From Neoscytalidium dimidiatum (lineage: Eukaryota; Ascomycota; Dothideomycetes; Botryosphaeriales; Botryosphaeriaceae), in assembly GCA_037367355.1 (NCBI GenBank), contig CM074702.1:2852001-2916000 (forward strand): 64,000 nt of DNA, written 5' to 3'. Shown in pieces: positions 1 to 10,273 of this stretch. The position numbers were made by a program, and so were the translations under genes. Below the pieces are notes generated by a model. The model saw nothing but the letters and a program-made list of their open reading frames with translations, did not search any database and was not told where the DNA came from. Position 1 is the stretch's first letter; each line of letters starts with the position of its first letter.

Positions 1-872
1 CTTCTTCAAGGTCAGGAAAGCTAACGCTTCCCCACGTTTAAGTATCAGTCGCCAGCACGATGCTGCTCGTGAAGGTCTTGCAGCAAGACTCTTCCTATGA
101 GGTACCGTATGGATTTTTGCTGATTGTTCCTTTTTCACCGGTACCGCATTCTGGAGTAGAGTTTTGAGCATAACCTGATTTTATTTTTTTATTTTTTCCC
201 TTTCCATTCAGACGACCATAATTCATTGGAAGTCCAAAGCGAACAGCAAAAAAAAAAAAAAGGATATTCGCTGCCAAGGGAGAAAGATAAGTCACCTGCT
301 GAAACTAATCACAACAAGAGGACCCAGAGAAGTATTGCGCTTATCATAATCGAGATTTTCCAACTATGACCATTACAACAAAGGATATCTCATGAATAGC
401 CATCACACTTATTTGAAAGGCTCTGTGAAATGTAATAGTGCCATATCCAGCATTCTCGTCCTTCTCAGGCAACATTCTGGCAAATGAGCGGTGAATACGA
501 GCGCTGGTGATAAATTTGCGCCAAAGTTAATCCGTTGCGCTGCTGGCCATGTTTGCGCCAAGTGAACTCGTTTAGGTACGGAAGTTGGCCCCCAGCTCTG
601 CCAATCATGATCAGTCGAAGTGGAGCAAAGTCAGCTTGGTAGTGCCTCCAAGATTCACCTCGCTTGTAGCTGTTCTTACACTTTATGAATGCAGAGATCT
701 TGCGAGCCGTCTTTTCCGACGTATCAATACACAAAGATCGGGCATACTTTGCAGGCGGAGGCCGTGCATTACGATAGGGCTTATGATGCCGCTGCTTACC
801 ATTCTGCACGACAGCTACGTCTTGATTGATGAGTGAATGTAACAGCTCCACCCACCCGTTTTCCTCCCAGAG
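1..872. other. Left edge, no firm gene
   Basis: No recognisable gene. The minus strand holds one 128-codon open frame (465-851) rich in Lys, Arg and Tyr that reads like coding sequence (for example KYARSLCIDTSEK and SYKRGESWRHYQ), but I cannot assign a family. A possible donor (GGTAAGC) and acceptor (AAAG before the KYARSL segment) lie inside it, so it may be an exon or a gene remnant. AT-rich homopolymer stretches occur at 178-262. Confidence 0.3.
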
Positions 873-2054
873 TCACAGCGCTTTCTCAACTTCCTCCTCG
901 CTTACTTCCTTCCCAAGCAGCCACCCGAAAGCGAGGATCCCTCTCTTCGACGACTCCTTCGCGGCCGCCAGCCCGGCCGCAGCAAAAAGCGCCGGCCCAT
1001 GCGGCACCCCAGGAAACACGTCAATCTTCGTCGCCACGCCCGCCTCCCTCAACATCTTCTCGTACACCAGCCCATCGTCCCTCACCGGATCCATCCCGCA
1101 CACCATGATATAATGCGGCGGCAACCGCTTCTTCCCGAACCCCTCCGAATTCACCGGCGAAAACAGCGGCGACCCGACATCCGCCCTGTACAGCTCCTTC
1201 AGGTACGCCAGCGACTCGGCGTTCAGCACGGGCGCGTCGGCGTTCTGCTCGCGCGCAAAGTGCAGCGGCCTCCACCTGTCCGGCACGACGCGCGGGTCCA
1301 GGTGGCTCGGCATCTGCATCCAGACGCCCGTGACGGGGGGCAAGCGCTGCCCTTCATCCTCGTCCTCGCCGTCCAGCAGCCGCTGCGCGACCACGCCCGC
1401 CAGCGCCGCGCCGGACGACCCGCCCCCGACCACGAAGCCCGCGCGCGGATCGGCGCCGAGCGGGGCCTCGCGCGCGCGCGCCGCCAGCCAGCGCACGGCG
1501 TCGAGCGCGTCGAGCGCGGCGGCCGGGAACGGGTGCGCGGGCGCGAGGCGGTGCGCGACGGTGACGGCGGTGGCGCCGTAGAGGGCGGCGACGAGGCGGG
1601 CGGCCGGGGCGGGCTGCTCGTAGTCGCCGGCGCAGTAGCCGCCGCCGTGGACGAGCACGACGAGGGGCCCGGGCGAGGCGGCCGCCGCGGCGGGCTTGTA
1701 CACGCGGGCCGGGTTGAGGTGGCCGTCGCGCATGGGGATCTGGATGATGCGCTCGGTGGCGGTTTCCGCGGACGGCTGGAAGGCGCGGCTCTTGGCGATG
1801 AAGGCGTCGATCATGGCGCGGCCGGTCGGGAGGGCCGGCATCTTCTTGAGGATCTTTGGCGGTGGTGTTCGTCAGCGTTTCCGGAGGGGGTTGGCGGAGG
1901 GTGGTGTATTCTTGCTGACCTCGGCCAATTGCGGACTGTTGGGTGCGTTAGCAATGAGATGAGACTTCAACGCATTTCGTCTTGGATGCAGCAGTTTCGG
2001 AACGTACTCAATCTCGGCCAAAGCGGCCACTTTTTCTGGTGTGTCATACTCCAT
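873..2054 (-). CDS. Alpha/beta hydrolase fold-3 (HSL-type) esterase
   Basis: Predicted serine ester hydrolase of the hormone-sensitive-lipase family, probably cytosolic and acting on small acyl esters. The model has three exons: 2054-2008, 1935-1920 and 1853-873 (347 aa). Intron 1 (2007-1936) has GTACGT, GCTAAC and CAACAG signals. Intron 2 (1919-1854) has a GCTGAC branch point and removes an in-frame TGA; its donor GTCAGC is weak. Seen in the protein: the oxyanion motif HGGG at about residue 90, the nucleophile Ser167 in GGSSG, the acid Asp276 in GMDPVRDD, and His306 in GVPHG, all in the usual order and spacing. Starting at the internal Met at 1841 would give 322 aa and lose the N-terminal cap segment that family members carry. 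The last exon is very GC-rich compared with the flanks. The substrate cannot be told from sequence. Confidence 0.85.
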
Positions 2055-3203
2055 GCTCGTGAGACCGTTGTAAGCTATTGTTTTGGATGTGAAAAAGCCG
2101 GTGTGCTTTGATATGTGACTGTGCCTGACAAGCTCTTTTATAAGCTTCTACAACGGTGCTTATGTTTTAGACGTCTATAAGTAGACACCTGCACACCGCG
2201 GATAAACGTTGACGTCGGTGTTGTTGAATCGCGCCCCGCGCCGTGTGTGAGTAAGCGCTACCCCAAACGGGGACGCCGACCCGAACCAGACACCGCACCA
2301 ACACAGATGCTACCTCACTCCTGCCTTCATTCATCAATATTGATGGACAAGGACCAGGAACGCCAGCCTGACAACGCCGACACTACGCTGCTTGACGATG
2401 ATAACTTTGCGATTCCATAGATATATCGGCGCCGGTGTCGTGAAGTGATGATCCCAACAGCGCCAGGCACTAGTGGCTTGACGGAGGATGGATAGCGCAG
2501 AATCGGAGAGGAGTCCCAGAGTACTGGTGGCCAGAGTACTGATGGATTGCTGTCTTTGTTTAAACGGGTCCCAATACGATAGGCACCCACATTTGCCTCA
2601 GGCATTTAGATCGACCTCTACAGGAGAAACACTGTTCGTTCTGACGCCTGGTCGTGATTCGTGGTTCGCACCCGATGCTACCGCCATCGACGGCTTAAGC
2701 TTTTCCAAGTCGCGGTCAATCTTACTTATGGAGCAGTAAACCACATCTTTCGTTTCCGCAGTTTCCTCCTTAGGGTGGAAAAGATGTCAAGAGTCGACAA
2801 GATAGGTTCGTTGATACGTGATTTACGCCTTTCCTTGGCGAAGGTTCGAGTGTCGTGCGCGGTCCTGCCCTGCAACGATGCGCAGGCCACTAATTGAGAA
2901 GGGCACAACTCGTGTCGGTCTTTGCCTCACTTTTCATCCTTTTTTTTTTCCTTTGAAGAGTGGACTGGGTGATTGAATTGGCATGCAGCAGTCTGCTCGT
3001 GCATCCGGGGTGCGTTGGTTGTGGTAAGTTCCTGCTTCCATGGATCGTCCAGCTGCCAGACAGAAGCCGAAGCCACGACCCTACAAAGCCAATGAGCCGC
3101 CCGTCTTCCTTCTGCAAATTTGCAAATGCAACGTATACACTACAAGTCACCACCGAAAACAACCGACCTCGTATTCCCACGCACGCCGATCCCGTCATAC
3201 GCC
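2055..3203. other. Intergenic
   Basis: No gene supported. Only short overlapping open frames on both strands without family motifs. It contains a T-run at 2940-2950. It forms the 5' flank of both the hydrolase (minus) and the DUF3669 gene (plus), so it should hold both promoters. Confidence 0.5.
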
Positions 3204-4490
3204 ATGGAACCTCGCCGCGCACAGCTTGCCTCGGAAGCCAGCTCCATTGGCACAAGTACCTCCTGCTTTCGCGCAGACTTAGCGGACAATCTTCGCCTTC
3301 TTGACCTTCTGGACAACGATATCACTGCGGAGGAGGGCGCTGAGGAAACACTCACACCCGAGCAGCAGCTTGGACGACTGCTCTCTATGCGCTCTGTTAT
3401 CTCTACCACTTCCAGCTTTACTGAGCAACAACAAGCTGCAGTTGGAACACAAGGCAAATACAGGTTGATTGAGTGGGGCGCTTGCGGGGCTGTATACGCC
3501 CGGGACGGTGCAACCTTCGTCTTGAAGCTTGCTAAGTCCGACGACCACCAGCTCTGGAACGATTACGTCACCAACACCAAAGTCTGGGAAGCTATCGCCA
3601 GTCTTCCCGAAATATCTGATGAGGTACACGTGCCTCAACCAAATTTCTACGTACCCGGGTCACAAGGGACCTGGTGGGCGAAGCAAATGGAACTGTTCTC
3701 CGCGGATGACATTGCAGTCAACCTTCCAACCGCGGCACTTTGCACCGAACGAATCTTTCCCTTGCCGTCCGAAATCAGACTCAAGCTTATTCAAAAGTTC
3801 TGCTCTCCTCGTAATCAGGCCAAGGCGATTGCTTCCCCCGGCAACAGAGACTGCCTTGTACGAGTGTACTTGGGCAGCACCCAAGGCAAGATAGGCGGCA
3901 TGTTCTTCTCCCTCCGCAACTTCAAACTCTACCTGAACCAGATGCTCGAATTGGTGATGCTAACTCTGCAGTTTGCCAGCTACATGGCTGGGACGTTGGC
4001 CGCTATTCACTGGAGCGCCCAAGTCGATGCCAGGGATATCGAGTTTGTTTTGGGTAGCGCGCCGGCCACCCCCGTTGTGAAGCACCTCACTTCGGCTGAG
4101 CTGGAGGAAACAGAGCCAGACACCTATACAGGGTCGAAGGTCTTGAGAAAGACAATCTTCACGAGGCGCAAAGCTCACCTGTGGGTGCTGGATTTCAACC
4201 AGTGCCGGAAGATACCTATGAGCAGCGAAGGTGTTCGTCAGGCGGTCGACGCTTTCTTCTTGAATGATCCCTATTATCCTCGACCACCTCAGGATGAGTC
4301 CGATCAGCACGGATCCGAACTGTGGAATGTGTTCGCTTGCCGGTATATTCAGATTTCGGACCACATATTCCGCGGCACACCCGAGCTCCGTTCTTTACCC
4401 CGGCAGTTTGTTCGATTGGTCATGGATCGCCAGCAAGAGAGGATGAACAAGCGCAGCGAGGATGCCGTAGCATCAGCATCTGGTCTTTGA
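3204..4490 (+). CDS. DUF3669-family protein
   Basis: Single-exon gene of 428 aa starting at MEPRRAQLAS. The ATG at 3204 has a good context (cgccATGG); an upstream in-frame ATG at 3120 would add 28 residues with no family character. The C-terminal half has the hallmarks of the fungal DUF3669 family: the HLWVLDFNQCRKI block, then DAFFLNDPYYPRP, then the closing LPRQFVRLVMDRQQERMNKR helix. The function of the family is not established; it is expanded and variable in filamentous ascomycetes and occasionally joined to zinc-finger regions. The reading frame is intact with no stop or frameshift. It sits at the edge of a stretch of HET-type and related decayed genes, which suggests an accessory role, but that is inference. 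Confidence 0.85.
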   Translation: MEPRRAQLASEASSIGTSTSCFRADLADNLRLLDLLDNDITAEEGAEETLTPEQQLGRLLSMRSVISTTSSFTEQQQAAVGTQGKYRLIEWGACGAVYARDGATFVLKLAKSDDHQLWNDYVTNTKVWEAIASLPEISDEVHVPQPNFYVPGSQGTWWAKQMELFSADDIAVNLPTAALCTERIFPLPSEIRLKLIQKFCSPRNQAKAIASPGNRDCLVRVYLGSTQGKIGGMFFSLRNFKLYLNQMLELVMLTLQFASYMAGTLAAIHWSAQVDARDIEFVLGSAPATPVVKHLTSAELEETEPDTYTGSKVLRKTIFTRRKAHLWVLDFNQCRKIPMSSEGVRQAVDAFFLNDPYYPRPPQDESDQHGSELWNVFACRYIQISDHIFRGTPELRSLPRQFVRLVMDRQQERMNKRSEDAVASASGL

Positions 4491-5443
4491 ATCATCCCCA
4501 GAGTTTCAAACTTGTTTGCAAGCCGGGTATCGCAGTGAAAGTTCTACTTTGATTACATTCTTTATTGCGACATGTTCATGCTGGCGTTTGGTGGCATAGC
4601 TGCTTGTTTCAAGGCAAACCGGAACAATGCATGATTCGAGGTATTGTAAGGTATCGCTTCATTAAACACTGCTACTTCGCATGTCATATTTTGCGAAACA
4701 CGCGACTTGGCATCCGCGTCCGGTTCTGCCTCTTGTAGATCTGCAGACACAATCCTGAGACCCTAGAAATAGTCATGCCCTCAAGAACATCTTCTTGCGC
4801 TTAAAGGGTGAAAAAGTGGGCGAAAACTGTGGTTCTCAATTCTTGAAGAGGTCCGAGTCTCCAGGAAGCAATGTTCTCGTGCATTTGGGCAGGTCGTTGC
4901 CCGGCTACTTAGACATTACCCAAACACTCCACCTTGTTGTCCCAGACAACATTCACCCCGCCAATGAACAAACCATCGACGCCATCCACAAAGCGATCGT
5001 CGTCGAGAAGCATCCGCACCCTGAGTCCTTGTATATGTTCCATGGCCGTCTACATTCTGCGAAACATGAGCTACTTGTTCTGGCGCGGAAGTAATTCTGA
5101 TCTTGCTGTAAGTGTGTACGGAGAAATCAAGGCATTGATTCGGATCAAGACTGTGCACCGGTTCCAAGGCAAAGTAATTTCAGATGTGCTACCTGTTGGA
5201 GCAAAACCTCGTATGCATCTGTATTCGTTGTCTGTTGTCTGTCTCTAAGAAAGCGAAGGAGCTAAACTACCTAACTACTAACCCAGCGGCGCTAGCGCTG
5301 CGCTAAGCGTACCTGCCATAACACTACCTTATGTCTTCGAAACCACATCTTAACAATATATCTCTCGATCATGAAGTCATATATTACATAATCAGGATAC
5401 AAAGTCGAGCCCTGCGGCATCAGTGTAGACATAGTGACATTTT
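4491..5443. other. Intergenic, possible gene remnant
   Basis: No intact gene. On the minus strand, translated segments between about 5050 and 4900 (RVRMLLDDDRFVDGVDGLF) read like an Lsm-type beta barrel, and 4750-4562 has a 62-codon frame. The segments are separated by stops and I cannot assemble a gene, so any relic here is weakly supported. An alternating GC motif (agcggcgctagcgctgcgct) lies near 5285. Confidence 0.25.
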
Positions 5444-7250
5444 TCAGGCTCCAGGTACCAGACTTGCCAAGTGTGGTAGCTGCCGCAGGCTTGCTGGAAG
5501 CTCAAAAGTATTCGTAATCATCTCTACAGTGGATTGAAAGGATACGATGTTCTTCATGGCTTGCCATACGCTGTACCATCTTGAAATGTGTACCGCAGAA
5601 CTCCTTTCCGGGAAACATTTGACCTTGAAGATGTTGCGCGAAATTGTACTGACCGGCATTTGTGTAATCGTAGTAGTAATACTGTTGGTGCTCAGGGCTC
5701 CGTATCCACTGACGAGGCTAGACGAAAGATCCAGTACTTCTGCTACAGGTGGCGGTGGGTTGGAAACTTCACTCACCGCCGGGTCCGGATTTGTTTTGTG
5801 TCTTAGCACTACGTAACTTGAGTCCGTTCGGCCATCTTTCACGGGTATATACTCCAGCTCCTTAGTCTCACTAGGCTCGATCTCGGAGCCATTAATTTCG
5901 CCATCGTTGATATCTTCACTGACACGTGAAGGTAGTGCGAAAGGCATCAATTGCTCCTGGTGTCTTCGCGGATCCAGCAGGCGGAGTTCTTTACCGCGAG
6001 GGGGGCAGCTGACTACGCTATCAGCACTGGTATTTTCTTTGCGGAAGATAATGCAGTTGCTAGTTTTTTGGATTGAGCCCATGAAAGCTTCTGAGGTGAT
6101 CGAAGATCTGTGGACGGGACTCAAAATATGGGTCGCATCCTTCACTACATTGCCATTATAGAAGGTACTCCATCTATGATTGAACCATTAGTGGCGCCGT
6201 TCGAAGCGGCGGTAAGGACCATGACAGTCTGTAAAGGTACACACATAAGGAAGGAGATCCTTGTAGACGTGTTTCCTGTCAACAGTGAAAACTGAGATCT
6301 CTGGACACCCTCTTCCACGACTTCCTGCTCCTGACTAACACGATCATGTAACAAAGTGGACACTCGAATGGGTTGCCTGAGCGGTCTTGTGGCATCGGTG
6401 GGACTCTGACCTTTAATCCTCCCTGGTCATCAAATGAGGAAGCGAACGACGTCGGCGTGAGGCATGATTCGGACACTCCACCACAGAAGATATTGCGTCA
6501 TGTCTAAGCTCTCTGTGCTTCAAGTAGCGACGTCGTGCTGGGTTTGCATGCGCCAATCTCTCCGTTTGAAAGGCAAGTGCAGCCGGAAACTTGTAGCAAA
6601 CGTGCTGCGAATGGTACTCTTCGAAGTGTTTTGTCTTGACTGAATTGGTATGGCTCGATTGGTCGTGGGATGCTGGATTTCTGACGGCCATCGAGGCGCG
6701 GAGGAGCATTGTGATGATGCGGTTAATGCTGGTTAATTGCCGCGTTTCGGTCTCACCAGTAAGTATTTCATAAGAGCTCGGAGTCTCTAGGTCGGAGTCC
6801 GAGTTGTCTGCATGAGAACCCACGGTATCGTCTCCCCTTTCAGGATCTGGATTGCTTCATCGGCGTCAGGACTCGTTTGTACACGGGAGATTACGCTACT
6901 CACAACGTTTAAGCTGGGAGTTGAGATCTTCTAGAAGGCCCTCAACTCTCGATCTTACGTGCGACAAGTCTCTGAGACGGTACTCCAGAGGACCACGGTC
7001 TGTACGTTGTGCCCCGATGTTGCCAACCCAAATCTTGAGTCGTCCGGCTGTCCCCTGTACTTCGGATGGTGAAATATGGTCATTATTATCCTTTGAAGCA
7101 CTCTGTTAAGACTTTATCAGCGTCATGAGTTCATACAGTAATCTGTTGCACTGCTTGACTACTTGTACTATAGACTGCCTGATGTCAGCTGCAGAGTCTC
7201 GCATTAGAGATTTCATGACGCTTGCCGAATCACCATATTTCACTAATGTG
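5444..7250 (-). pseudogene. Decayed fungal C2H2-type hypothetical protein
   Basis: Remnant of a large ascomycete family of several-hundred-residue proteins with an N-terminal helical region and a central C2H2-like segment, usually found near HET/NLR-type genes. Family blocks occur in order on the minus strand: GRLKIWVGNIGAQRTDRG and LEYRLRDLSHVRSRV (about 7060-6930), then SINRIITMLLRASMAVRNPA (about 6740-6660), then KFPAALAFQTERLAHANPARRR (about 6600-6530), then KVRVPPMPQDRSGNPFECPLCYMI (split as KVRVPPMPQ and FECPLCYMI, about 6420-6330). The blocks lie in different frames with stops between them, and the zinc-finger segment ends abruptly at WKRVSRDLSFHC. Downstream, 6145-5444 is an uninterrupted 233-codon frame with no family match that may be the old C-terminal region. 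It is head to head with the DUF7580 pseudogene. Introns could explain some breaks, but not all. Confidence 0.6.
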
Positions 7251-7677
7251 AGGGGACGCAACGATAAGGCAAATGTGCTGGAAACAGTCGACCGATGAAG
7301 GTATCTTCGAGAGAGTGTTTAAAGTGGTTTTGTAAAATGTGCGTTCGGCACCGTGAGGCTGACTCCTTAAAAGACTCCTTATCACACTCTGCACACGACC
7401 CCGCAGTAGCTGACCGGCTACTTCATTAGCCATTCACAAGCAGCAGTGGCATGTGTGGCGCCGTAATATCTCCTCTGAATGATTGGCGGATGCACACTCC
7501 GTGGACTAATCTGGAAGAACTTGCAGGGCGGGGCTGCCTGGGACGTGTCTTACGCGGCTTTCGACCCCGCTGAACCGACCGGTGTGATCATGGGCACTTA
7601 TATCCCCTACTATCCGTTGTCCATTCTTAATCGTCATACTGTTGTGAAATATCTCCAAAACTTACAAGTGCTCCGCC

Positions 7678-9450
7678 ATGTCTGGGAATGTGATAGCCGG
7701 GCTGGTCCTGCGTACCGTGCCACTCCTCATACTAGCTGTAGAAAAGTATGCCGAAGGGGCTCCTACAATCAAGAAGATGAGACATTACGAGATTCCTTTG
7801 AAGAATCTCTGCCGAGGCCTCAAGACTGAGCGGGTTTTGTACAGAAGTACTGGCGGATTCCTACTGACCTAGCTCGAAGCTCCAGAGAAAGTGCAAGATC
7901 TGCTTCGCGACCCCGGAGGCGATGCTTGGAAAGTTCCAAGCCTCAGCCGAGCGATCCAAAGGCACTTGGCCGAGCCTTATGCTAGCTACAGAGAAATCAT
8001 GGACGACACGAATGATCTCTTCAAAAGATTTGCTAAGAAGCTTAAGCATGGCTCAGAATTGAATGTAACTTGCCCTCAAGTCATCTGCAGACTCCGCTAA
8101 TGTACAAGGCAGGTCCAAATGGATACCTCAAAGCGAATGTTCTGCAAAGCCTTCGAAGGACTCAAACTCGGACTACAGATATCTGATTATAGGGTATCCT
8201 AGAAAAGCTGGCAAAGTAAATCTCTGCACTTGAGCGGTTGACTCAACAAGGCTTTATTCTCGAGCAATATCGAACGCCTTCACGGTATCGCAAGCTACCA
8301 AATTTCCGAACAATATAATCTTAGGTCCAAAGTGTTGCAACTCCCTCCAATCCTACTTCAACTGTTGCTGCCCTTCTCTTGACGCCGCAAGTATCCAGTT
8401 GGATTTTTAATTGAGTCCAAACCGTCAGACTGAAACAGATCAGGCTCTGCAGAGTCTGCAGACAGAACGGAAGGAAGTCCGTTTTGGCATTATCCTTTTT
8501 TCTCAAGGTACAAGGTACCAGAAAAAAGCCAGATTCCTGGGAATTTCAGGTATTTGGAGTTACTGCAACAGAAGCGAAAGTGCCGACTCAAGCCACAGAT
8601 CGGAACGACTTTGCATTGAATAGTGCAAAGCGCAAGAAGCGCGTCCAGATAAACATACTGGACAACACGCCTGCCAACAGTACCACACATCGTTGATAAC
8701 ATGACGCATATCCGTAACCCTTGCCAGCTTATGGGGAAGCTGGAGGCAGTCAACAATGGAGCTTCTGTGGGATATCTCCACGACGAAGATACTCAACGTC
8801 GCCATGCAATGTTTTGCAATGTGTTTCTGAGAGAAGGACCACAAAAGTACTCCCTCAGATCGCTTGGCAGCATTCTCGCCTCGAAAGATCAACCGGTAGT
8901 AGTGCGACTAAGCCAAGCACACAGGATCAAGCTGGCAGTTTCTGTCGCGATTTCGATCATGCGATTCTACGGTACTGCTTGGTTGGGGAAGAACATGGGG
9001 CATAAAGGACGTCGTTTTCTTACCGCGTGCTGAAGGGATAATATTTGACCATTACTACATTTTTCAAGCACCTTCCAGCACCACCGGGACCATTGCAAGA
9101 ACAGCCATACTCCTTGCTTCCGCCTCTCAGAACGAGATTTTTTTCAATATGGGTGTTTTGCTCACGGAACTATGTTTGGAGAGGCCTTTCGAACACGTGC
9201 TTGCGCAGGAAGTCTATGGCTGTTCCCCTTCGTAAGACGCTGAAGACCATTGGAAATATGCGGGTAATAGTATGGATCAGGTGGGTAGCGAAGCAGGAAA
9301 GCGGTATGAGGATACGGTACGCAGATGCCTCTATCGCGAGTTCGATAGGAGGCGGGCCATTTTGGACGATGACTCAGGGCTTTTTGACGTATTTGCGTGA
9401 AAATTATGCGGAAATTGGAGGAGATGTTTATTGAAAACCATGATAGATTA
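7678..9450 (+). pseudogene. Decayed DUF7580-type protein
   Basis: Remnant of a family of roughly 550-600 aa fungal proteins with an N-terminal helical region and a C-terminal DUF7580, kinase-like domain. It starts at MSGNVIAGLVLRTVPLLILAVEKYAEG (first part 7678-7869), which is the standard family N-terminus. An in-frame TAG at 7870-7872 interrupts it, and the next family block, LRDPGGDAWKVPSL, resumes in the same frame. Further blocks are KLPNF (about 8300), the GYLHDEDTQRRHAMF and YSLRSLGSIL region (8770-8870), NEIFFNMGVLLTELCLERP (about 9130-9185) and HWKYAGNSMDQVGSEAGKRY (about 9245-9305), with several changes of frame. Family genes are usually intronless, so the breaks mean a dead gene. 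The N-terminus faces away from the C2H2-type pseudogene on the minus strand. Confidence 0.8.
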
Positions 9451-10273
9451 ACCCTCTTAGAGGCCGGCGAACCGTAGGAGACTGTAAACACAGGGTGGAA
9501 CTAGGCCCATTTAGGCCTCTCTTGATTAGGTAAATACTACGTGCGGTCTTCGATCTTTAACAATGTTCAGCTTTCTTTTCGAATTTCAAAATATACAGAG
9601 TTCGTCGGATCATTCTTTGGGTAGTTCTTATTGCTTCTTGCTTCTGGCGAAATCGACGCGTACTTGAAAAGAGAATATCAACGGATGTTTATGTATGTGT
9701 ACTTCTGAGTGCCGGACTCTCTGTTGATATTTTCCCGGTGGACTGTAATTAAATGAAGATCTCGATTCAGCACAACTACCTTAGGTAAATACGCATTTGA
9801 AGGCACTTCTTAGTCTAAAATCGCCATTGGCTGATGTGTCACTTAGTCAGGCAATGCTCCGCTTTGCACGGAGAGATCAAGGAATGTATGAGTGCCTGCA
9901 GCAGACGTCAGCGGGTAGGTGACTGACGTACACTTTTACACGCGCGGATCTCCTTTCTGTGCCAGCCGCAATCACATGTATGAACCAGCTTAGCTCGCCA
10001 CACCTGGAAAAGCGCATCTATGAATGAATGGATCTTAGGAGCTGATTGCTGACGCGGACTTTGTGGCACCGGTCAATAGGAGTCGACGTGGCCGACCATC
10101 GTGGCTGGGCTGACGTCCTGGAGCAGGCTCAGCCTTGCTGCCTAAATACTCTATCAGGCTGTCTGGGACGCCCTCCGTGTTCTGAATCTCATGTTCGCCT
10201 AAACTCCAGACTTGCTTCAGTGGTTCCTTCTCTCGTCCAACATACACTTTGAGCGCAGAACATCATTAGCAGA
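9451..10273. other. Intergenic
   Basis: AT-leaning spacer between the DUF7580 remnant and the HET gene. I see no coding sequence, repeat or RNA gene. The promoter of the HET gene is expected in its right half. Confidence 0.5.

Noticed and set aside
999..2111. 370-codon plus-strand frame opposite the alpha/beta hydrolase
   Set aside because: His/Arg-rich shadow frame caused by GC-rich third positions of the real minus-strand gene; no domain.
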